This document shows, piece by piece, positions 1 through 5,085 of a DNA stretch of 7,001 bases. The stretch spans positions 1 to 7,001 of the forward strand of contig CAKPPA010000057.1 in the NCBI GenBank assembly GCA_934177025.1, read 5' to 3'. Under the pieces are notes generated by a model. The model did not search any database. It was not told where the DNA came from and saw only the letters and a list, made by a program, of their open reading frames with translations. Position numbers and translations under genes: made by a program. The stretch is from an uncultured Clostridia bacterium. GTDB lineage: Bacteria; Bacillota; Clostridia; Christensenellales; CAG-314. The stretch's first letter is position 1; every line of letters starts with the position of its first letter.

Positions 1-1049
1 GCCTTGCAGTCGGTATCCTCATCGGCTTCCTTACGGAACTTTACACCAGCGGCGACTTCAAAGCCGTGAAAAAAATTGCGGAAGAATCCAAAACAGGCGC
101 AGCGACGAACATCATTAGCGGACTTGCAACGGGCATGATGAGTACGGTACTGCCGATCATCTGCATCGGCGTGGCGATTTTGGCTTCCTACCTCATCGGC
201 GGGGAAACGCAAGGCTACCTGTGCATTGCAATCGCATCGTTAGGTATGTTGAGTATCACCGGCGTAACCGTCGCAGTGGATGCTTACGGCCCGATTGCGG
301 ACAATGCCGGCGGTATTGCCGAAATGTCCGAATTGCCAAGCAGCGTGCGCGAAATCACCGACAAGCTGGATTCCGTCGGAAACACGACGGCAGCCATCGG
401 CAAAGGTTTTGCAATCGGCTCCGCAGCATTAACGGCATTGGTATTGTTTTTGAGCTTCACTACGGCAACGGGCTTGGCAACCATCGACATGACGAACCCG
501 TATGTTGTAGTAGGTTTGTTTATCGGCGGCATGATGACCTTCCTGTTCAGCGCATTGACGATGTCCAGCGTAGGACAGGCGGCATCCTCCATGATCGACG
601 AAGTACGTCGTCAGTTTAGGGAAATCCCTGGCGTGTTCGAAGGAACGGTGGAACCGGATTACGAAACTTGCGTTGACATTTCCACTTCCGCTGCATTGAA
701 AAAAATGATCGCCCCTGGCGTAATTGCAGTCGTAGTGCCTATCGTCATCGGCGTGGTGCTGGGTGCAAACGCATTGGGCGGATTGATTGCAGGCTCGTTG
801 ATTACCGGCGTGCTGTTGGCAATCATGATGTCGAACGCAGGCGGTGCTTGGGATAACGCGAAAAAGTACGTGGAAAGTTTGCCGAACGGCAAGGGAAGCG
901 AACAACACAAAGCGGCAGTCATCGGCGACACCGTTGGCGATCCGTTTAAGGATACTTCCGGCCCATCCATCAACATTTTGTTGAAACTGATTTCGATGGT
1001 ATCCTTGTTGGCGGCTCCGTTGTTTAGCGCAAATCCGATTTGGATGTAA
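1..1049 (+). CDS. hppA: Membrane-bound K+-dependent ion-translocating pyrophosphatase, C-terminal half (5' truncated)
   Basis: This is an integral membrane pump that hydrolyses cytoplasmic pyrophosphate and exports Na+ and/or H+. The reading frame is already open at base 3, and GTG at 66 is only an internal Val codon, so the true start lies before the window. About 348 of the usual roughly 670-700 residues are present. Visible family hallmarks are ATNIISGLATGM (bases 105-140), DAYGPIADNAGGIAEM (279-326), DNAKKYVE (852-875) and DTVGDPFKDTSGPSINILLK (927-986), the last two areas holding Asp/Lys residues of the Mg-PPi site. Long hydrophobic stretches between them are membrane helices. In GNTTAAIGKG the Ala at 390-392 and Gly at 399-401 sit at the family's K+-dependence positions (Ala/Gly rather than Lys/Thr), so K+ activation is predicted. 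The helix that decides Na+ versus H+ specificity is outside the window. A strong terminator follows 23 bases after the stop. Identification is very secure; ion specificity is open. Confidence 0.97.
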   Translation, partial: LAVGILIGFLTELYTSGDFKAVKKIAEESKTGAATNIISGLATGMMSTVLPIICIGVAILASYLIGGETQGYLCIAIASLGMLSITGVTVAVDAYGPIADNAGGIAEMSELPSSVREITDKLDSVGNTTAAIGKGFAIGSAALTALVLFLSFTTATGLATIDMTNPYVVVGLFIGGMMTFLFSALTMSSVGQAASSMIDEVRRQFREIPGVFEGTVEPDYETCVDISTSAALKKMIAPGVIAVVVPIVIGVVLGANALGGLIAGSLITGVLLAIMMSNAGGAWDNAKKYVESLPNGKGSEQHKAAVIGDTVGDPFKDTSGPSINILLKLISMVSLLAAPLFSANPIWM

Positions 1050-1072
1050 TCCATTCAAAATAAAATTTTCGG

Positions 1073-1103
1073 AAAAACAGTCTTCGGACTGTTTTTCTTT
1101 TTT
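1073..1103 (+). terminator. Rho-independent terminator of hppA
   Basis: A perfect 10-bp stem, AAAAACAGTC (1073-1082) with GACTGTTTTT (1087-1096), is closed by the very stable C(UUCG)G tetraloop. It is followed by a T-rich run, with one C, to 1103. It lies just behind the pyrophosphatase stop codon and should end that transcript. Confidence 0.93.
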
Positions 1104-1115
1104 CCTTTTCAAAGG

Positions 1116-1230
1116 AATCTCAAATAAGGGAATCTCAAAAGGGAGTCTCAAAAAGAGAATCTCAAAAGAGAATGTCACAAGGATGGCTCATAAGTGAATC
1201 TCAAAAAGGAATCACGAAAAAAATCATAAA
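1116..1230. repeat. Degenerate 13-bp tandem repeat, about nine copies
   Basis: The core AATCTCAAA recurs in exact or decayed form starting at about 1116, 1131, 1144, 1158, 1171, 1184, 1197, 1210 and 1222. The spacings are 15, 13, 14, 13, 13, 13, 13 and 12 bases. The consensus unit is roughly GGAATCTCAAAAA. Copies at 1116, 1131, 1158 and 1197 keep the core exactly, and the last ones decay into AATCACGAA and AATCATAAA. The array begins right after the hppA terminator and holds no supported gene. The function is unknown; slippage-generated filler DNA or a protein-binding array are both possible. Confidence 0.75.
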
Positions 1231-1271
1231 AAAAGAAACATAGAAAAAATCATAAAAAGGAAATCTGAAAC

Positions 1272-1308
1272 AAAGCCGAAGTTTTTTTAGTCAAAACTTC
1301 GGCTTTTT
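1272..1308 (+). terminator. Second terminator-like hairpin behind the repeat array
   Basis: A perfect 14-bp stem pairs AAAGCCGAAGTTTT (1272-1285) with AAAACTTCGGCTTT (1293-1306). The loop is 7 bases and the run ends in five T (1304-1308), three of which are in the stem. The + direction has the better T-run. It may be a back-up terminator for hppA or the end of a short transcript covering the repeats. The opposite strand has only an interrupted T-run, so bidirectional use is less likely. Confidence 0.65.
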
Positions 1309-1314
1309 CAACCG

Positions 1315-1377
1315 AAAGCGGAGCAAAAAGGAAGGACGCAAAAACAAAAAGCGGAGCAAAAAGGAAGGACGCAAAAA
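1315..1377. repeat. 33-bp tandem duplication in an almost T-free stretch
   Basis: Bases 1315-1344 (starting AAAGCGGAGCAAAAAGG) recur identically at 1348-1377, an offset of 33 bases. The similarity decays after 1378 into looser A/G-rich units containing AAGTAAAAACAGG and AAGCAAAAACAGAGG. All three + frames were read through the repeat. They would give Lys-rich peptides but none has an ATG, GTG or TTG start before the upstream stop, so this is treated as non-coding. Confidence 0.8.
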
Positions 1378-1500
1378 TAAAAAAGAGGGGGAAGTAAAAA
1401 CAGGGTAGGAAGCAAAAACAGAGGAGGCAACAAAAACCAAGGAAAACGGAGCGGATGACAAGCGAATTCTCATTAGGAAGCCGAAGGTGCAAAAGAAAAA
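1378..1500. other. Purine-rich intergenic stretch, no gene seen
   Basis: Together with 1050-1377 this forms a 528-base gap between hppA and the ATPase gene. The + strand here is mainly A and G with very little T until about 1455. The possible minus-strand reading frame of about 80 codons (1250-1492) is rich in Phe, Leu and Cys only because it reads the complement of A/G-rich repeats. I see no Shine-Dalgarno-supported gene, RNA gene or mobile element. Confidence 0.6.
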
Positions 1501-1504
1501 ACGG

Positions 1505-1538
1505 TTCTTTTCTTTTTCCCTACAGGATAAAATAGGGA
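1505..1538 (+). promoter_or_regulatory. Putative promoter of the Ca2+-ATPase with an overlapping inverted repeat
   Basis: TAAAAT at 1528-1533 resembles a -10 box. The matching -35 position holds TTCTTT (1505-1510, 17-bp spacing), which is weak. The -10 lies inside an inverted repeat, TCCCTA (1517-1522) with TAGGGA (1533-1538), which could be an operator for a dimeric regulator or a small hairpin. The ten bases AGGATAAAAT here also occur before the response-regulator gene. The call is tentative because the -35 is poor. Confidence 0.4.
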
Positions 1539-1564
1539 AGGACTACAACGCAAAAAAACGTAGT

Positions 1565-1580
1565 AAGGGGGAAAACATTG
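1565..1580 (+). promoter_or_regulatory. Shine-Dalgarno site that sets a TTG start
   Basis: AAGGGGG (1565-1571) sits 6 bases before TTG at 1578. No ATG or GTG closer to the conserved N-terminus competes. The encoded YYQQTPREVLQSTKTSVHGLT is the usual P-type ATPase N-terminal segment, which confirms the TTG. A 5-bp inverted repeat, ACTAC (1542-1546) with GTAGT (1560-1564), lies immediately before the site and might modulate its access. Confidence 0.75.
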
Positions 1581-4232
1581 AAACCGTATTATCAGCAAAC
1601 GCCTCGTGAAGTTTTGCAAAGCACCAAAACGAGTGTTCACGGTTTGACGCAAAAGGAGGCGGAGGAGCGGCTGAAACGTCAAGGGAAAAACCGCTTGGCA
1701 ATAGCTCGCACAAAACCCCGCTTTTTGCAATTTTTAAAACAGTTTTGCGATCCGATGGTGGCAGTACTGTTGGTCGCTGCCCTTCTTTCGGCAGGAATTT
1801 CGCTGTATCGCAAGGATTACGGCGAATTGTTGGATGCCGGCGTTATTTTTTTTATCGTATGCACAAATGCGCTTTTGGGGTTTTTGCAGGAACGGAAAGC
1901 CGAAGCGGCAATGAACGGGCTCAAAAGCCGTAACAAGCCGTTTGCCAAAGTGTATCGGGATCGAGTGCTGACAAAAATTCCGTCGGAAAACCTTGTCACG
2001 GGGGACGTAGTGTTACTGGAAGCCGGCGACGAAATTCCGGCGGACATTCGGCTCATCGAAAGTTATTCCCTAAAAGCGGAGGAATCGGCATTGACGGGCG
2101 AATCCTTCGCCGAGGAAAAGCAAGCGGAGCGAGTTTACGCAAAGGACGTTCCGCTTGCCGACCGCAAAAACTTTTTGTACTCCTCGGGAACGGTGACGTA
2201 CGGCAGGGGCAAAGGCGTGGTTTGCGAAACGGGCATGCGTACCGAAACGGGAAAAATCGCGCGGCTCCTGACCGACACGCCGGAGGATACGCCGCTACAA
2301 AAACAGTTGAAAAAAACGGCAAAGGTGTTAAGCGTTTCGGTACTTTTGATTGCGGCGGTAATTTTCGTTGCGGCAATTTTGCAAAAGGACACGTTTTTCA
2401 ATGCCTTTTTGACGGCGGTAGCCATTGCCGTTGCCGCAATTCCGGAAGGGTTGCCGGCGGTGGTGACGATTGTACTGGCGTTGGGCGTGCAGGCGATGAG
2501 TCGAAAAAACGCCATTGTCAAACATTTGCCGTCGGTGGAAACGTTAGGGAGTTGCGAAGTAATTTGCACCGACAAAACGGGCACGCTGACGCGAAATCGC
2601 ATGGAAGTCACGTGCATTTACGAGGCGGGGCAAGGTGCGTTCGATGCGGCGCAAAAAGCATTGCCCCAAAATTTGCAACTCGGCATGTGCCTTTGTAACG
2701 ATGCGGAACTGACCGAAGCGGGGGAATTCGGGGATCCGACGGAAATTGCGTTGTTAAGGTGTTTGCGGCAAAAAGGCGTCGATTACGAGGGACTACGAAA
2801 AGCCTACCCGTCGCAACAGGAAAAACCCTTTGACAGCGAGCGAAAAATGATGACCTCCCTTCGCCGTCACGACGGAAAAACGTTGTCCTTTACAAAAGGC
2901 GCGCCGGACGTGTTGCTGGGGCGTTGTGTTTGTTACGAGCAGGACGGCGCAATTTTTCCGATGACGGAACAAATGCGCGAACGTATCCGTGCCGCAAACG
3001 CGCGCATGGGGCAGCAAGCGTTACGCGTGCTGGCGGTAGCGATGAAAACGGAACCGTCAACGGATTGCGAAACGGAACTTACCTTTTTGGGGCTGGTCGG
3101 CATGATGGATTTGCCTCGGCCGGAGGTTTACGAAGCGGTAAAAACCTGCCAAAAAGCGGGAATGAAAGCGGTAATGATTACGGGCGATCATAAGGAAACG
3201 GCGGCGGCAGTCGCACGCGAAACGGGCATTTTGCGGCAAGGGGATTTGATTTTGACAGGGGCGGATTTGGATGCCATGTCGGACGACCGCCTAAAACAAC
3301 TGCTTCCGTCGGTTGCCGTGTTTGCTCGCGTCAGCCCCGAACATAAAGTGCGCATTGTTAAGGCGTTTCGTTCGCTGAACAAAATCGTTGCCATGACGGG
3401 CGACGGCGTCAACGACGCTCCCTCCATTCAATGTGCGGATATCGGCATAGGCATGGGGCAAAACGGCACCGACGTCAGCAAAAATGCGGCGGATCTCGTG
3501 CTGATGGACGACAATTTCGCTACCATCATTGCCGCGGTAGAGGAGGGGCGAAAGGTGTTCAGCAACATTCGCAAGGCTGTAAAGTACTTGTTGTCCGCTA
3601 ACATTGCGGAAGTGCTTTGCCTCTTTTTGGTTACGGTGTGTTGCGGGCAAAACTTTTTAACGCCGGTGATGATTTTGTGGGTAAACCTTGTGACGGATTC
3701 CTTGCCTGCGTTGGGACTGGGCATGGAAAAAACGGAAAAGGACGTGATGAACGAGCCTCCGCGCAAAAATGCCGCCAATTTGTTTGCAGGCTCCGTCGGC
3801 AGGGAAATTTTGTTGCAGGGCATCCTGCAAACGGCGTTGGTGCTGCTGTCGTATTTTTTAGGGCACACGCTTTCGGGCGTTCGTGCGGACGGCACCGCCA
3901 TGACCATGGCGTTTGTAACGCTGTGCCTCATTCAGTTGTTTCATTCGTTCAATTTGCGGTTCGAGCGGCGTAGTTTGTTCGAAAGCCCGTTTTCCAACCC
4001 CTACGTCAACGGTGCGTTTTGTATCGGTGCGCTTTTTACGGTGAGTGTCGTGGTGCTGCCGTTTTTGCGCCCCGTGTTCGGCACGGTGGCGTTAAGTCCG
4101 CTGCAGTGGGGCGTTTGCTGGGTAAATTCGTTTTTAATTTTGCCGTTTGTGGAATTGCAAAAAGCCGTGAAGCGCAAAGCGGCAAAGCGAAAAGAAACGT
4201 TGCGAAAAACGGAAAGCGTTTTCGGTGCGTAG
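1578..4232 (+). CDS. P-type (IIA/IIB-like) Ca2+-transporting ATPase, YloB/SERCA-related
   Basis: This 884-residue membrane pump couples ATP hydrolysis to cation export, most likely Ca2+. Domains in order are an N-terminal cation-ATPase segment (about 1-50), TM1-TM2 (about 60-105), the actuator domain with TGES (173-176), TM3-TM4 with PEGLP (289-293), phosphorylation motif DKTGT (Asp332), nucleotide domain with FDSERKMMT (418-426) and KGAP (440-443), TGDH (535-538), hinge TGDGVNDAP (607-615), and six C-terminal helices. Calcium ligands known from SERCA are kept: Glu290 in TM4, Asn675 and Glu678 in TM5, and Asn703, Thr706 and Asp707 in TM6. The TM8 position of SERCA Glu908 is Gln786, as in PMCA-type and several bacterial pumps, so one Ca2+ per ATP is plausible. 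The tail is basic (KAVKRKAAKRK). The length is typical and no motif is broken. Start is TTG with a good Shine-Dalgarno. Mn2+ or another divalent ion cannot be excluded. It is separated from hppA by terminators, so it is probably its own transcription unit. Confidence 0.95.
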   Translation: MKPYYQQTPREVLQSTKTSVHGLTQKEAEERLKRQGKNRLAIARTKPRFLQFLKQFCDPMVAVLLVAALLSAGISLYRKDYGELLDAGVIFFIVCTNALLGFLQERKAEAAMNGLKSRNKPFAKVYRDRVLTKIPSENLVTGDVVLLEAGDEIPADIRLIESYSLKAEESALTGESFAEEKQAERVYAKDVPLADRKNFLYSSGTVTYGRGKGVVCETGMRTETGKIARLLTDTPEDTPLQKQLKKTAKVLSVSVLLIAAVIFVAAILQKDTFFNAFLTAVAIAVAAIPEGLPAVVTIVLALGVQAMSRKNAIVKHLPSVETLGSCEVICTDKTGTLTRNRMEVTCIYEAGQGAFDAAQKALPQNLQLGMCLCNDAELTEAGEFGDPTEIALLRCLRQKGVDYEGLRKAYPSQQEKPFDSERKMMTSLRRHDGKTLSFTKGAPDVLLGRCVCYEQDGAIFPMTEQMRERIRAANARMGQQALRVLAVAMKTEPSTDCETELTFLGLVGMMDLPRPEVYEAVKTCQKAGMKAVMITGDHKETAAAVARETGILRQGDLILTGADLDAMSDDRLKQLLPSVAVFARVSPEHKVRIVKAFRSLNKIVAMTGDGVNDAPSIQCADIGIGMGQNGTDVSKNAADLVLMDDNFATIIAAVEEGRKVFSNIRKAVKYLLSANIAEVLCLFLVTVCCGQNFLTPVMILWVNLVTDSLPALGLGMEKTEKDVMNEPPRKNAANLFAGSVGREILLQGILQTALVLLSYFLGHTLSGVRADGTAMTMAFVTLCLIQLFHSFNLRFERRSLFESPFSNPYVNGAFCIGALFTVSVVVLPFLRPVFGTVALSPLQWGVCWVNSFLILPFVELQKAVKRKAAKRKETLRKTESVFGA

Positions 4233-4248
4233 GGAAAGCGTTTTCGGT
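4211..4248. repeat. 22-bp-spaced direct repeat across the ATPase stop, cre-like core
   Basis: GGAAAGCGTTTTCGGT occurs at 4211-4226 and again at 4233-4248. The first copy is inside the last codons and the second begins at the last base of the TAG. Each contains the near-palindrome GAAAGCGTTTTC, close to the centre of CcpA cre sites (consensus about WTGAAARCGYTTTCW), but with mismatches at the outer positions. It may be a local tandem duplication or a pair of LacI/CcpA-family operators located about 150-190 bases before the response-regulator start. Confidence 0.6.
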
Positions 4249-4337
4249 TGCAAAAAAGGCACGCCTAAAAACAGGAAAGCGAGGCAAGGCATCTTTTTTT
4301 TGGAAAGGCTTGTAAAAAAAGGCAAAATCGTGTAGGA

Positions 4338-4382
4338 TAAAATCAAAATTGACACATGATTTTCACAAGAGTTTGTTAAAAT
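4338..4382 (+). promoter_or_regulatory. Putative promoter region of the two-component operon
   Basis: Two partial signals are visible. TAAAAT (4338-4343, within AGGATAAAAT) resembles a -10 but lacks a -35 at normal spacing. A perfect TTGACA (4349-4354) is followed 17 bases later only by TTTGTT (4372-4377), and 22 bases later by TAAAAT (4377-4382). TTGACA, TTCACA (4362-4367) and TTGTTA (4373-4378) also form irregular 13- and 11-base-spaced repeats, the kind of layout bound by OmpR/PhoP-type regulators. Which signal is used cannot be decided by eye. Confidence 0.4.
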
Positions 4383-4390
4383 TTTTTTAC

Positions 4391-4404
4391 GGAGAAAAAC
4401 TATG
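4391..4404 (+). promoter_or_regulatory. Ribosome binding site of the response regulator
   Basis: GGAG (4391-4394) lies 7 bases before ATG 4402. It supports this as the start of the response-regulator gene. Confidence 0.8.
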
Positions 4405-5085
4405 AGTAAATTATTGATTGTCGATGACGAGCAAATGATCCGCGAGGTTTTGAAGGAGTATGCGGAGTTCGAAGGGCACACCGTTACGGAAGCGGCCGAC
4501 GGCATGGAAGCGGTAAAAATTTGCCGCGAGCAGGATTTCGATTTGATTATTATGGATATCATGATGCCGCGTTTGGACGGAATTTCGGCGGTGAAGGAAA
4601 TCCGCAAAACAAAGGACATTCCGGTGCTGATGCTTTCGGCACGCGGCGAGGAGTACGACAAACTGTTCGGGTTCGAAGTGGGTGCGGACGACTACGTGGT
4701 AAAACCGTTTTCGCCGAAGGAAGTTATGGCGCGCGTCAAAGCCATTATTGCGCGAAATTCCAAGCAGGACTCCTCCGGCAACGAAATTTTGAAATTCGGC
4801 GGGCTGGAAATTGATTTTCAGGGGCGCAACGTGTTTGTGGACGGCAAAAAAGCGGAATTGACGCCGAAGGAATACGAATTGCTGTTTTATTTGGTAAAAA
4901 ACAAAGGCATTGCCATCAGCCGCGAAAAATTGCTGACCAACGTTTGGGGCTACGAGTATTTCGGCGACGACCGCACGGTGGATACGCACGTCAAAATGCT
5001 GCGAAGCAATTTAGGTCCGTACCGCGATTGTATCGTAACGTTGCGGAGTTTGGGCTACAAATTCGAATATGAAAAAAAAGTTTGA
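4402..5085 (+). CDS. OmpR/PhoB-family response regulator
   Basis: This 227-residue cytoplasmic transcription factor is the output half of a two-component system. Residues 1-120 are a receiver domain with acidic pair Asp8/Asp9, phospho-acceptor Asp52 in LIIMDIMMP, Ser79 at the switch position, Tyr98 and invariant Lys101 in KPF. Residues about 130-225 are a winged-helix DNA-binding domain of the OmpR type, shown by LTPKEYELLFYL, SREKLLTNVWGYEYFGDDRTVDTH and the terminal LRSLGYKFE hairpin. Length is standard. The ATG has a GGAG site 7 bases upstream. The gene overlaps the kinase gene by 17 bases, so the partner is evident. Family members of this kind bind direct repeats as dimers and often control their own operon; irregular repeats at 4349-4378 are candidates. 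The specific regulon is not readable from the sequence, so no symbol (phoP, vanR and the like) is given. Confidence 0.96.
   Translation: MSKLLIVDDEQMIREVLKEYAEFEGHTVTEAADGMEAVKICREQDFDLIIMDIMMPRLDGISAVKEIRKTKDIPVLMLSARGEEYDKLFGFEVGADDYVVKPFSPKEVMARVKAIIARNSKQDSSGNEILKFGGLEIDFQGRNVFVDGKKAELTPKEYELLFYLVKNKGIAISREKLLTNVWGYEYFGDDRTVDTHVKMLRSNLGPYRDCIVTLRSLGYKFEYEKKV

Noticed and set aside
66..68. GTG at 66 as the start of the pyrophosphatase
   Set aside because: The frame is open to the window edge and the residues before it belong to the family, so this is an internal Val codon.
429..1178. Long minus-strand frame of 249 codons under hppA and the 13-bp repeat
   Set aside because: It is a shadow of the pyrophosphatase gene. 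It crosses two terminator arms and has a low-complexity Phe/Arg/Glu start, whereas the + strand has a clear family match.
1104..1377. CRISPR array in the repeat region
   Set aside because: The repeats are short, decayed and adjacent, without regular unique spacers, and there are no cas genes nearby.
1315..1404. Lys-rich peptides in all + frames of the 33-bp repeat
   Set aside because: No ATG, GTG or TTG start lies between the upstream stops and the repeat in any frame.
1250..1492. Minus-strand reading frame of 80 codons, Phe/Leu/Cys-rich with an 11-residue repeat
   Set aside because: It is the complement of the A/G-rich tandem repeat. The repeat length being a multiple of three explains the open frame, and there is no clear ribosome site or promoter.
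4250..4301. Terminator of the ATPase gene at the T-run 4294-4301
   Set aside because: Eight T are present, but I could form only stems of three to four pairs ahead of them, too weak to call. The ATPase transcript may read into the two-component operon.
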